The notes beneath the pieces are model-generated. The model did no database searches and was not told where the DNA came from. It was given only the letters and a program-made list of their open reading frames with translations. The position numbers were made by a program, and so were the translations under genes. A stretch of 64,000 bases of DNA from contig CAVSJA010000004.1 of NCBI GenBank assembly GCA_963728145.1, forward strand, positions 62,001-126,000, written 5' to 3'. Shown here piece by piece: positions 1 through 8,011 of this stretch. The number at the start of each line of letters is the position of its first letter. The stretch's first letter is position 1. The DNA comes from CAVSJA01 sp963728145 (GTDB lineage Bacteria; Bacteroidota; Bacteroidia; Chitinophagales; Chitinophagaceae).

Positions 1-44
1 GGTAGCAATAATTAATAATAAATAATTAATAATCAATAATCAAG
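1..44. repeat. AT-rich heptamer array (AATAATN family)
   Basis: Imperfect tandem copies of a 7-bp word (AATAATC, AATAATT, AATAATA) run up to about base 44 and probably continue upstream of the window. The same family recurs near 3510, 3590, 12470, 12530, 41000 and 41060. It lies before uxaC. Confidence 0.8.
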
Positions 45-92
45 AAACTCCCACGGCAATAGGGATGATGAATTTTTAACTCGTCACACAAT

Positions 93-1535
93 ATGAAAAA
101 ATTCCTCGACGACAATTTCCTGTTACAGAACAAAGTCTCCGAGCGCCTCTTTCACCAATATGCGAAAGAGGAGCCAATCATCGATTATCATTGCCATCTT
201 CCTCCGCAACAGATTGCCGAAGATCACATCTTTGACAACCTGACTCAGGTCTGGTTATACGGCGATCATTATAAGTGGCGGGCCATGCGAACGAACGGTA
301 TAGATGAAAAGTATTGCACGGGTGATGGCAGTGATTGGGAAAAATTTCAGCAATGGGCTGCGACTGTCCCATATACGTTGAGGAATCCGCTTTATCATTG
401 GACGCATCTTGAATTGCAGCGTTATTTTGAAATTCAGGATATTTTAGGTCCGGATACAGCTGCGTTTATTTATAATGAGTGCTCAGCAAAATTGCAAACT
501 CAGGAATACTCTGTTCGCAACCTCCTTCGCAAAATGAAGGTGAAACTGGTTTGTACAACTGATGACCCAGTTGATTCATTGCAATACCACCAGGATCTGA
601 AAAAGGATGGATTTGAAGTAGAAGTTTTCCCGGCCTTTCGTCCCGATATGGCAATGAATGTGGATGATCCGCTTCCATTCAATCATTATCTCAGCCGGCT
701 TGAAAAAGCTTCAAATAATTCCATCAGCACATTCAATGATTATATCTCCGCATTGAAGAAACGTCATAATTATTTTGCAGCGAATGGATGTACGGTTTCC
801 GATCACGGATTGGAAGAGATCTATGCCGAGGATTATACGCAGGTAGAAATTGTTGGATTGTTTGCAAAAATCCGCTCCGGTGGAGTATTGAGTTTGGAGG
901 ATAGAAAAAAATTCAAGTCAGCCATGCTCATTCAATTTGCCGAATGGGATGCGGAACATAATTGGGTGCAGCAATTCCATCTTGGCGCGTTGCGGAATAA
1001 TAATTCAAGAAGGTTAAAGCAATTGGGTCCAGATACCGGTTGGGATTCTATCGGAGATTTTCCACAGGGAAGAGGTTTGGTGAAATTCCTGGATCGACTG
1101 GATAAGGAAAACAAATTGCCGAAGACAATTCTATACAATCTCAATCCTGCCGACAATGAATTGTTTGCAACCATGGTTGGCAATTTCAATGATGGCTCAA
1201 CGGCCGGAAAGATCCAATGGGGTTCTGCATGGTGGTTTCTCGATCAAAAGGATGGAATGACGGCACAACTCAATACGCTTTCAAATATGGGGTTGATCAG
1301 CCGTTTCATTGGCATGTTGACTGATTCCAGAAGTTTTCTTTCATTTCCAAGACATGAATATTTCCGCAGGATACTTTGTAATTTATTTGGCGAAGAAATT
1401 GAGAAAGGTCAACTGCCGGAGGATCTGAATTGGATCGGTAAACTGATAAAAGATATTTGTTTTCATAACGCTAAAAACTATTTTAACTGGCAGCACCTGG
1501 ATGAGCCGGTTAAGGCTTCCGAAAAAGTTATCTGA
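93..1535 (+). CDS. uxaC: glucuronate/galacturonate isomerase
   Basis: Uronate isomerase of the amidohydrolase-like UxaC family. It converts D-glucuronate to D-fructuronate and D-galacturonate to D-tagaturonate in the cytoplasm, the first step of hexuronate catabolism. The 480-residue length fits the family (about 470). Family landmarks are visible: the N-terminal metal-site motif IIDYHCHLPP with His33 and His35, the DHYKWRAMR segment, and the C-terminal MLTDSRSFLSFPRHEYFRR block. The stop codon shares one base with the start of the next gene (1535), so translational coupling with kduD is likely. It heads the cluster uxaC-kduD-kduI-kinase-transporter. No strong Shine-Dalgarno site precedes the ATG, which is usual in Bacteroidota. 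The identification is firm; preference for glucuronate or galacturonate cannot be read from sequence. Confidence 0.95.
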   Translation: MKKFLDDNFLLQNKVSERLFHQYAKEEPIIDYHCHLPPQQIAEDHIFDNLTQVWLYGDHYKWRAMRTNGIDEKYCTGDGSDWEKFQQWAATVPYTLRNPLYHWTHLELQRYFEIQDILGPDTAAFIYNECSAKLQTQEYSVRNLLRKMKVKLVCTTDDPVDSLQYHQDLKKDGFEVEVFPAFRPDMAMNVDDPLPFNHYLSRLEKASNNSISTFNDYISALKKRHNYFAANGCTVSDHGLEEIYAEDYTQVEIVGLFAKIRSGGVLSLEDRKKFKSAMLIQFAEWDAEHNWVQQFHLGALRNNNSRRLKQLGPDTGWDSIGDFPQGRGLVKFLDRLDKENKLPKTILYNLNPADNELFATMVGNFNDGSTAGKIQWGSAWWFLDQKDGMTAQLNTLSNMGLISRFIGMLTDSRSFLSFPRHEYFRRILCNLFGEEIEKGQLPEDLNWIGKLIKDICFHNAKNYFNWQHLDEPVKASEKVI

Positions 1536-2302
1536 TGGCTCAATCCATTTTTGATCTCAGCGGCAAGGTTGCGCTGGTTACCGGTTGTAATAAAGGAATA
1601 GGAAAAGGAATGGCGCTCGGGCTTGCGGAAGCAGGTGCGGATATCCTTGGTGTTTCTGGTTCATTGAAGCCAGGCGAATCTGAAATCGAGAAGGAGGTGC
1701 TTGCAATGGGCCGAAAGTTCAAAGCCTACCAGGCAGATTTTGGAAATCGGGATAGCTTGTATGCGTTCATACAACAAGTAAAGAAAGATAATCCGGTAAT
1801 CGATATATTGGTCAACAACGCGGGAACCATCATGCGAAAACCCGCAGCCGAACACCCGGACGATTATTGGGATAAAGTAATTAATATTAATCTCGACGCG
1901 CAATTTATCTTAGCCAGAGAGATCGGCAAGCAAATGCTTGAAAGAGGAAGCGGAAAGATCATATTCACCTGTTCTTTGTTAAGTTTCCAGGGAGGTGTTA
2001 ACGTTCCCGGTTATGCGGCAAGTAAAGGAGCCCTGGCAAGCCTGGTAAAAGCTCTTTCGAACGAATGGTCATCAAAAGGTGTGCACGTGAATGGTATCGC
2101 ACCTGGTTATATTGACACAGACAATACCGAAGCATTGCGAAATGATCCTGTGCGAAGCAAAACCATTCTCGATCGCATACCAGCCGCACGTTGGGGAGAA
2201 CCGCAAGATTTCAAAGGACCGGTAGTGTTTCTTGCATCATCGGCGTCTGATTATGTGCAGGGAACATTGTTAGTTGTAGATGGAGGATGGATGGGTAGGT
2301 AA
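1535..2302 (+). CDS. kduD: SDR dehydrogenase, KduD-like (2-dehydro-3-deoxy-D-gluconate 5-dehydrogenase)
   Basis: Classical short-chain dehydrogenase of 255 residues with the Rossmann motif TGCNKGIG near residues 16-23, the NNAG motif near 92, and catalytic Tyr160 and Lys164 in YAASK. The C-terminal blocks RIPAARWGEP and VVFLASSASDYVQG are typical of KduD, which interconverts 2,5-diketo-3-deoxygluconate and 2-keto-3-deoxygluconate using NAD(H). The kduI gene just downstream makes the KduD assignment more likely than a generic gluconate 5-dehydrogenase. The gene overlaps uxaC by one base. Its TAA stop is followed within three bases by a GAACAG octamer array. Confidence 0.88.
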   Translation: MAQSIFDLSGKVALVTGCNKGIGKGMALGLAEAGADILGVSGSLKPGESEIEKEVLAMGRKFKAYQADFGNRDSLYAFIQQVKKDNPVIDILVNNAGTIMRKPAAEHPDDYWDKVININLDAQFILAREIGKQMLERGSGKIIFTCSLLSFQGGVNVPGYAASKGALASLVKALSNEWSSKGVHVNGIAPGYIDTDNTEALRNDPVRSKTILDRIPAARWGEPQDFKGPVVFLASSASDYVQGTLLVVDGGWMGR

Positions 2303-2304
2303 AT

Positions 2305-2392
2305 GAACAGAGGAACAGAAGAACAGAGGAACAGAAGAACAGAAGAACAGCAGAACAGTGGAACAGAAGAACAGAGGAACAGTAGAACAGAA
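2305..2392. repeat. GAACAGNN octamer tandem array, single arm
   Basis: Eleven consecutive 8-bp units share the core GAACAG followed by two variable bases (AG, AA, CA, TG, TA). The array begins two bases after the kduD stop codon. The first 26 bases, counted from AAATGAACAG at 2301, are identical to the array start at 61881. No matching inverted arm follows; REP-like palindromes occupy the next 200 bases. Antisense reading frames through it give low-complexity LLFFCSSV peptides, which I treat as artefacts. Confidence 0.9.
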
Positions 2393-2460
2393 GAAGCACG
2401 GTAGAACACCCGCCCGGATAAACTGCTCGGACGGAGAATGAAGAACGATGAAGTTAATCT

Positions 2461-2582
2461 GCCGCGTAGCGGCTACCTGTTTGTAGAAAGAAATAGAAAT
2501 GATGAACATGCCCCGTAGGGGCTACCTGTTTGTGGTCGGCGACTTGATAAGGCATGGAATTGCCCCGTAGGGGTCAAAAGGT
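2461..2582. repeat. three REP-like palindromes with a shared tail
   Basis: Three short hairpins occur at 2461-2473 (GCCGC-GTA-GCGGC), 2510-2522 (GCCCC-GTA-GGGGC) and 2562-2574 (GCCCC-GTA-GGGGT). The first two are each followed by the same tail, TACCTGTTTGT. The third has lost the tail. A related fragment, TGTAGGGACGCAAC, lies at about 2617-2630. The compensated stem change (CGC/GCG against CCC/GGG) suggests the stem matters. No RAYT transposase is in the window. This fills the gap between kduD and kduI, where I see no gene. Confidence 0.75.
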
Positions 2583-2670
2583 TGGTAGCACCGAATGTCC
2601 GCCGCGAATCGCGTTCTGTAGGGACGCAACACATAATTTAAAATTTGCAATCCAAAATTTGAAATAATCA

Positions 2671-3498
2671 ATGGAGATTCGATTCACACATAGCCCGGAA
2701 GAAACCGCCACGATGAACACCGATCAATTACGCAAAAACTTTTTGGCGGACTTGATCCAACCCGACTATCTCAATCTCGTCTATTCGCATTACGATCGAA
2801 TCATACTCGGAGGCGCCTGCCCCAAAACAAAAGCATTGGAACTACCAAACCCCGCCGAACTAAGAGCAAATTATTTTTTAGAACGAAGAGAATTAGGGAT
2901 TATCAATGTTGGTGGACCTGGCATTGTTGAAACCGGTAAAGAAAAACACAACCTAAATAAACTCGATGCGCTTTATCTCGGCAAAGGTACCGAGAAGGTT
3001 ACTTTCAAATCTGCGGATCAATCAAAACCTGCCGTATTCTATTTACTATCATCACCCGCGCATCAAACCCATCCCAATCGCATACTCACAAAAGAAGAAG
3101 CGACACCCAGCGATATGGGTGAATTAAAAACCGCAAACAAAAGAACAATCTATAAATATATTCATGCTGATGGGATCAAGAGTTGCCAGCTGGTAATGGG
3201 ATTAACTGTGCTATCAGAAGGAAGCGTTTGGAACACTATGCCCGCGCATACGCATACACGAAGAGTTGAAGCCTATTTTTATTTTGATGTACCCGAACAA
3301 CATCGCGTATTTCATTTTATGGGGCATCCACAGGAAACCCGTCACTTATTAGTAGCAAATTACCAGGCCATCATTTCCCCGCCCTGGTCCATTCATTCCG
3401 GATCCGGAACAACGAATTATTCATTTATTTGGGGAATGGCGGGAGAGAATTATGTGTACACTGATATGGATGCGGTGCCGATTACAGACTTGAGATGA
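2671..3498 (+). CDS. kduI: 5-dehydro-4-deoxy-D-glucuronate isomerase
   Basis: KduI-family cupin isomerase, 275 residues (E. coli enzyme 278). It converts 5-keto-4-deoxyuronate, made from unsaturated uronates released by pectin or glycosaminoglycan lyases, to 2,5-diketo-3-deoxygluconate, the substrate of KduD. The zinc ligands are visible: His193 and His195 in MPAHTHTRR, Glu200, and His242 in WSIHSGSG. The segment NLVYSHYDRIILGG near residue 35 is also characteristic. It is separated from kduD by 368 bases of repeats, so it may have its own promoter. With uxaC and the downstream kinase it shows that both saturated and unsaturated uronates feed this pathway. Confidence 0.95.
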   Translation: MEIRFTHSPEETATMNTDQLRKNFLADLIQPDYLNLVYSHYDRIILGGACPKTKALELPNPAELRANYFLERRELGIINVGGPGIVETGKEKHNLNKLDALYLGKGTEKVTFKSADQSKPAVFYLLSSPAHQTHPNRILTKEEATPSDMGELKTANKRTIYKYIHADGIKSCQLVMGLTVLSEGSVWNTMPAHTHTRRVEAYFYFDVPEQHRVFHFMGHPQETRHLLVANYQAIISPPWSIHSGSGTTNYSFIWGMAGENYVYTDMDAVPITDLR

Positions 3499-3509
3499 TA
3501 GAAGGTAAC

Positions 3510-3622
3510 TTTATAATTAATAATTAATAATCAATAATTGGTCGTTGTGAAGGAGGCTAACTGATTATAAGCAACATCATTCCAATAGAATTATTTATTA
3601 TTAATTATTGATTATTACTGAG
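3510..3622. repeat. inverted AATAATN heptamer arms
   Basis: Left arm about 3510-3540 (AATTAATAATCAATAATT) and right arm about 3586-3622 in the opposite sense (TTATTATTAATTATTGATT) flank about 45 bases of unique sequence. It starts about 12 bases after the kduI stop. A second small array of CACCATT-type heptamers (3636-3665) runs directly into the kinase start codon. Confidence 0.75.
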
Positions 3623-3665
3623 GTGAGTGGAATTATTCACCATTCACCATTGACCATTCACCATT

Positions 3666-4703
3666 ATGCCAAAAATTCTCTGCTTCGGTGAACTATTACT
3701 TCGAATGTCTCCTTCGCTGGATCAGCAATGGATTCGGCGGGCTGAGATGCCAGTGTATGTAGGCGGGGCGGAGTTGAATGCAGCAAGAGCCCTGGCTAAA
3801 TGGGATTTGCCGGTAAAGTATGTTACCGCTATACCTGATCACTATCTATCAAAGGAAATCATCACAGAGCTGGAGCGGGAAAATATCGATATCTCATCCA
3901 TTCAATTATTCGGAGATCGTATCGGCGTTTATTATTTACCACAGGGTGCAGATTTGAAGAATGCCGGTGTTATTTATGATCGTGCAAATTCTTCTTTTTC
4001 CGAATTGCGACCTGGAATGATTGATTGGAAAAACGTGTTTTCTGACTGCGATTGGTTTCATTTCAGCGCCATTTGTCCGGCTTTGAATCAAAATGTAGTT
4101 GATGTTTGTAAAGAAGCATTGGAAATAGCTTCTCAAATGGGATTAACCATTTCAGTTGACCTCAATTACCGAGCGAAACTATGGAAGTATGGGAAGAAGC
4201 CTGTTGAAGTGATGCCAGATCTCGTAAAGTATGCAAATGTTATTATGGGCAATATCTGGGCTGCTGAGGATCTATTAGGTATACCAGTAGAAAAAGATAT
4301 TCATGACAAAAAATCCAGGGACGCTTATCTCGAACATTCGAAGAAGACATCTTTAGAAATTATGCATCAATATCCTAACTGTATATACGTAGCGAATACT
4401 TTTCGTTTTCGAAATAATGAGGGACTAACTTACTATGCTACTATGTATAAGAGTGATCTGGCCGAGTCAAAGCAATTTGAGACTGAAAAGGTAATTGACC
4501 AGGTTGGAAGTGGTGATTGTTTTATGGCGGGACTGATCTATGGGATTAAGCACGATTACAAACCAGAGATGATAATAAACTATGCTGCCGCGGCGGCATT
4601 TGGGAAATTGTTTGAGAAGGGAGATTCGACATTAAGAAGCGCAGAATCCGTCTTCGATCTGCTCAATGGAAATTATATGACTCTGTTGGAATCATCCTTG
4701 TAA
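3666..4703 (+). CDS. kdgK: PfkB-family sugar kinase, probable 2-keto-3-deoxygluconate kinase
   Basis: Ribokinase/PfkB-fold kinase of 345 residues. The N-terminal substrate-side motif VGGAELNAARALAKW (near residues 32-46) and the C-terminal signature DQVGSGD (278-284) are present. Asp284 is the expected catalytic base. The signature departs from the common DTTGAGD but keeps G-x-G-D. Clustering with kduI, kduD and uxaC supports phosphorylation of KDG to 2-keto-3-deoxy-6-phosphogluconate. The matching aldolase (KdgA/Eda) is not in the window. The family assignment is firm; the substrate is inferred from context. Confidence 0.85.
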   Translation: MPKILCFGELLLRMSPSLDQQWIRRAEMPVYVGGAELNAARALAKWDLPVKYVTAIPDHYLSKEIITELERENIDISSIQLFGDRIGVYYLPQGADLKNAGVIYDRANSSFSELRPGMIDWKNVFSDCDWFHFSAICPALNQNVVDVCKEALEIASQMGLTISVDLNYRAKLWKYGKKPVEVMPDLVKYANVIMGNIWAAEDLLGIPVEKDIHDKKSRDAYLEHSKKTSLEIMHQYPNCIYVANTFRFRNNEGLTYYATMYKSDLAESKQFETEKVIDQVGSGDCFMAGLIYGIKHDYKPEMIINYAAAAAFGKLFEKGDSTLRSAESVFDLLNGNYMTLLESSL

Positions 4704-4789
4704 TTATGAGGACAATGAGCCATTAATTGTGTGAGTAAAGCCAGGGTCCTCTAATTTAAAATATCAAATAAAAAATATAAAATAACTCC

Positions 4790-6103
4790 ATGCAACAAAC
4801 CATAGGAAAATACAGGTGGACGATTTGCGCCCTTGTTTTCTTTGCTACAACCATCAACTATCTCGACCGGCAGGTGATCTCGTTGGTAGTGGAGGATTAC
4901 CTGACTCCTGAGTTTGGTTGGTCGGAAACTGATTATGGCAATATAACTGCAATGTTCCAGTTTGCCTACGCCATTGCAATGTTTGGAGTGGGGAGATTGA
5001 TCGATAAGTTAGGGACTAAGATCGGCTATGCCCTTTCTTTACTGCTATGGAGCATTGCTGCTATGGGGCATGCACTTATCAGAAGCACCACAGGATTTTT
5101 TGTTGCAAGGGCTGCATTGGGAGTTACCGAAGCCGGGAACTTTCCCGCAGCAATCAAAGCTACTGCGGAATGGTTTCCTAAAAGAGAACGGGCATTGGCC
5201 ACAGGAATTTTTAATTCAGGTTCTAATATCGGGGCAATCATTGCGCCGTTGACGGTTCCATTCATTGCAAGTGAATATGGATGGCGAGCTACGTTTTTTA
5301 TTACAGGTGCGATCGGTTTGTTGTGGTTGATCTTCTGGTTTTGGTTATACGAGATACCAAGCAGGCAGAAAAGACTTAAAAAAGCAGAATTTGATTATAT
5401 ACATAGCGACTCCGATGAAGCAGTTGCGGTTGCAGCGGCGGGACAGCAATCTTCCTCGAGCATATCCTGGGGAAAATTGTTACAGTACAAACAAACATGG
5501 GCATTTGCAATAGGAAAGTTTTTAACTGATGGAGTTTGGTGGTTTTATTTGTTTTGGCTGCCAAAATTTCTAAAAGCGGAATTCAATCTTGCGAAGGAAG
5601 AAATCGCATTTCCTGTCGCACTTGTTTATATCATTGCATCTTTTGGAAGTGTTTTTGGAGGATGGTTGCCAATGAATTTTATTAAAGGCGGATGGCCGGT
5701 ATTCCGTGCAAGAAAAACTTCAATGCTTATTTATGCGTTTTGTGTTATTCCTGTAGTATTCGCTCAATTTGCGGGAAGTGCAAATATGTGGTATGCGGTA
5801 TCAATTATCGGCTTTGCGGCAGCTGCGCACCAGGCATGGAGCGCAAATATTTTTACGACCGTTTCGGATATGTTTCCAAAATCCTCCGTTGGTTCGGTAA
5901 CCGGCATTGGCGGAATGGCCGGAGGATTGGGCGGAATATTGCTTTCAAAATCTGCGGGTCCCTTGTTCGACTATTACAAATCCATCGGCGATCTTCCAAC
6001 AGGGTACCTGATAATTTTCATATTCTGCGGTTCTGCATATCTGGTAGCCTGGATGATTATGCACTTTCTGGTTCCGAAAATGAAACCAATTGCAGTTGCC
6101 TGA
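4790..6103 (+). CDS. exuT: MFS hexuronate transporter, ExuT-like
   Basis: Major facilitator of 437 residues with about twelve hydrophobic helices. It belongs to the anion:cation symporter branch that includes ExuT and GudP: TTINYLDRQVISLV in helix 1, GRLIDKLGTKIGY after helix 2, RAALGVTEAGNFPAAIKATAEWF in helices 4-5, and the RERALATGIFNSGSNIGA loop. As last gene of the uronate cluster it most likely imports glucuronate or galacturonate across the inner membrane. The substrate is inferred from neighbours. The 86-base gap before it contains no visible terminator. Confidence 0.88.
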   Translation: MQQTIGKYRWTICALVFFATTINYLDRQVISLVVEDYLTPEFGWSETDYGNITAMFQFAYAIAMFGVGRLIDKLGTKIGYALSLLLWSIAAMGHALIRSTTGFFVARAALGVTEAGNFPAAIKATAEWFPKRERALATGIFNSGSNIGAIIAPLTVPFIASEYGWRATFFITGAIGLLWLIFWFWLYEIPSRQKRLKKAEFDYIHSDSDEAVAVAAAGQQSSSSISWGKLLQYKQTWAFAIGKFLTDGVWWFYLFWLPKFLKAEFNLAKEEIAFPVALVYIIASFGSVFGGWLPMNFIKGGWPVFRARKTSMLIYAFCVIPVVFAQFAGSANMWYAVSIIGFAAAAHQAWSANIFTTVSDMFPKSSVGSVTGIGGMAGGLGGILLSKSAGPLFDYYKSIGDLPTGYLIIFIFCGSAYLVAWMIMHFLVPKMKPIAVA

Positions 6104-6223
6104 CAATGATTTTAGACGATTTGCACGATTGAACTGGCGCTGGATCGCAAACTTCGAGCGATTTCATATTTTGCTAATAAACTAGTAAAGTCTATTCGGG
6201 GCTGATATCAAAAAGAAATAAAA

Positions 6224-6320
6224 AGGGTTGACATCTCTAGACGAGACGCCAACCCCCTCAGGCTACAATCGCTTCTTGCATTTGAATTAAGGATTTTCAA
6301 TTCATGTGATTGAAAAATCC
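6224..6320. terminator. hairpins between convergent genes
   Basis: Two inverted repeats lie between exuT and the convergent Gly/Gln-rich gene. One has arms GGGTTG and CAACCC at about 6226-6256. The other is a strong stem, GGATTTTCAAT with ATTGAAAAATCC, at 6291-6320. The second sits seven bases beyond the minus-strand stop and probably ends that transcript. The rest of the gap from 6104 holds nothing recognisable. Confidence 0.55.
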
Positions 6321-6327
6321 CAACTCG

Positions 6328-7785
6328 CTATTTCTTTTTATTCTTAGATGATCCCGCGCTTCTTTTTGACTTGGCTCCCTGAGTTCCGCTTTGCGATTGC
6401 GTATCATCAGAACTTTCATTAGAGAAACTTGAAATGCCAGGAGCTGATGAAGTATCAGTCATGCTTTGGCTATTCCAGTCCTGGTTTTGATCTCCCTGAT
6501 TTTGTTTGTTCCTTTTTCCTTTTTGAGATGTGCCAGTTTGAGATGAACCGCGCTGACGACCGGATTGCTGGCCTTGTTCACCGCTCCCCCGATAGCTATC
6601 GGGGCCGCCACCGCCATACTGGCTTTCTCCAAACTGATTACCTTGACCGGATTGGCCCTGGGTACCATAACCACCACCAAAGCCGCTTTGACCTGAAGAT
6701 CCGCGACCCCTTTGCTGGCCATAGTTTCCTTGATTCCGGTTGCTATCGGAACCAGAAGATCCACTCCATCCGCCTTGTTGACCATAACTACCTTGGTTAC
6801 CCGAAGAACCGCTCCATCCTCCACCTTGTTGGCCATGTTGTCCCTGATACTGACCTGATGATCCGCCCCAGCCGCCTTGTCCATGTTGTTGTTGGCCGAG
6901 ATGGCTCATATCCCCATAGGCTCCCTGGCCGGAATCAAACCCTCTTGATCCACCACCGCGATAGCTATCGGGGCCACCTTGATTTCCGTATCCGCCCTGA
7001 CCACTGAAACCACCTTGGCCTCCATATCCACCTTGCTGTCCACCACCATAATTTTCCTGATTGCCCCAGTTTCCTTGTTGCGAACCATATCCACCCTGGC
7101 CCTGGTTTCGATAGCTTTCGGAACCGTATCCCTGGTTGCCATATCCTCCCTGTTGTCCGTGACCTTGTTGTCCAAATCCTTGTTGTCCGTATCCGCCTTG
7201 CTGACCGAATCCACCCTGGTTTCCAAATCCGCCACCTTGATTGCTATGTCCACCCTGACCTTGCCAGCCACCCTGACCATAGCCACCTCTTGATCCTCCA
7301 TAACCTTGGTTGCCGAACTCTGATCTACCATAATCATTATCGAATCCCCCCCGTTGAGCATATCCACGACCAAATCCATATTGCATGTCCTCATGCTCAC
7401 GGTTGCGTCCATAATTTTGTTGTCCGCCGAATCCACGATCATAATCTCTGCCACCATAGTTTTGATCGCCAAAATCACGATTACGGTCACGGTTCTGATA
7501 ATTGTCGGAATCACGTCCTCTTCTTCTGGTTCCTCCATTAGATCCCATCATTGAAGAACGTCCTCTTCTTGACGAACTCCTTCCTGAATCTTCGTCGTCA
7601 GAGTCACGGCCATTTTCATCATAATCGTCATAATCCTCCTCATACTGATCATCGAATTCATAATCATCTTCGTGCCTGCCTGGCTCATCTCGCAGTGAAC
7701 GGCTATTGCTACGCTGTTTACCTGCGCCTCCTGTATAATCTCCACTTCTGCGTGAGGATGAGGAGGTCCTGGATTTTTGTCTCAT
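6328..7785 (-). CDS. FUS-like Gly/Gln/Tyr/Ser-rich disordered protein
   Basis: A 485-residue protein with no globular domain, signal peptide or membrane segment that I can see. Residues 1-35 are Arg/Ser-rich, about 38-70 very acidic (DDYEFDDQYEEDYDDYDE), and about 70-135 rich in RGG/RDR patches. Residues about 140-440 are a prion-like region of GYGQQGG, GNQGG and GGWSGSSG repeats. The C-terminus is basic (KSKRSAGSSKNKKK). The composition resembles RGG/prion-like domains of eukaryotic RNA-binding proteins, but the function is unknown. Two exact PDSYRG segments are encoded by a GATAGCTATC palindrome, and two relics (SESYRNQ, SDSNRNQ) look like decayed copies. Long antisense and alternate frames here are artefacts of the repeats. 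A weak copy of the GGCAYA-N4-TTTA motif lies at 7833-7847. Confidence 0.8.
   Translation of the reverse strand: MRQKSRTSSSSRRSGDYTGGAGKQRSNSRSLRDEPGRHEDDYEFDDQYEEDYDDYDENGRDSDDEDSGRSSSRRGRSSMMGSNGGTRRRGRDSDNYQNRDRNRDFGDQNYGGRDYDRGFGGQQNYGRNREHEDMQYGFGRGYAQRGGFDNDYGRSEFGNQGYGGSRGGYGQGGWQGQGGHSNQGGGFGNQGGFGQQGGYGQQGFGQQGHGQQGGYGNQGYGSESYRNQGQGGYGSQQGNWGNQENYGGGQQGGYGGQGGFSGQGGYGNQGGPDSYRGGGSRGFDSGQGAYGDMSHLGQQQHGQGGWGGSSGQYQGQHGQQGGGWSGSSGNQGSYGQQGGWSGSSGSDSNRNQGNYGQQRGRGSSGQSGFGGGYGTQGQSGQGNQFGESQYGGGGPDSYRGSGEQGQQSGRQRGSSQTGTSQKGKRNKQNQGDQNQDWNSQSMTDTSSAPGISSFSNESSDDTQSQSGTQGAKSKRSAGSSKNKKK
6587..6604. repeat. 18-bp perfect palindrome inside a coding region
   Basis: CCCCGATAGCTATCGGGG is encoded in frame as PDSYRG within the Gly/Gln-rich protein. 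A second copy, CGATAGCTATCG plus GGG, is at 6959-6973. A related palindrome, TCCCGATAACTATCGGGA, lies near 10358-10375 in the GH1/RmlD gene, where it is read as RPDNYRD. Confidence 0.85.
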
Positions 7786-7963
7786 AGATTTTTCATTTAC
7801 ATGTTTGAGAATACTTTGTCTTCAATCGATTCTCAAATCTGTTGCCAGCGAAATGAATATTTTTTGAATGCTTTTGTGGCAGACTTTCTACACTAAAAAG
7901 CCGATAAATAATTCTCAAAAAACTAAAATCAAATCGTTATGAATTATCGATTTGTCAGCGCAA

Positions 7964-7978
7964 TGGCATAGTTCTTTA
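7964..7978 (+). promoter_or_regulatory. GGCAYA-N4-TTTA motif before the glycosyltransferase operon
   Basis: TGGCATAGTTCTTTA lies 33 bases before the chosen ATG at 8012. It is one of the best copies of the motif shared by stress operons. It is followed by an AGGAGG stretch at 7979-7984 that is too far from the ATG to be a normal Shine-Dalgarno site. Confidence 0.55.
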
Positions 7979-8011
7979 GGAGGTAAAGGGCATCCTTTAA
8001 AAAACTTAACT

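Noticed and set aside
2211..2509. ORFs encoding LLFFCSSV-type repeats
   Set aside because: They read through the GAACAG array in several frames at once, overlap kduD, and lack any start signal. The pattern follows from the 8-bp word.
4748..4761. GGTCCTCTAATTTA before exuT as a copy of the stress motif
   Set aside because: It keeps only GG and TTTA, lacks the A at position 4, and lies in AT-rich sequence where TTTA is frequent by chance.
6429..7554. Several 60-210 codon ORFs on both strands inside the Gly/Gln-rich gene
   Set aside because: They are shadows of a repetitive coding sequence. Only the 485-codon frame spans the region with a sensible start and stop and a terminator behind it.
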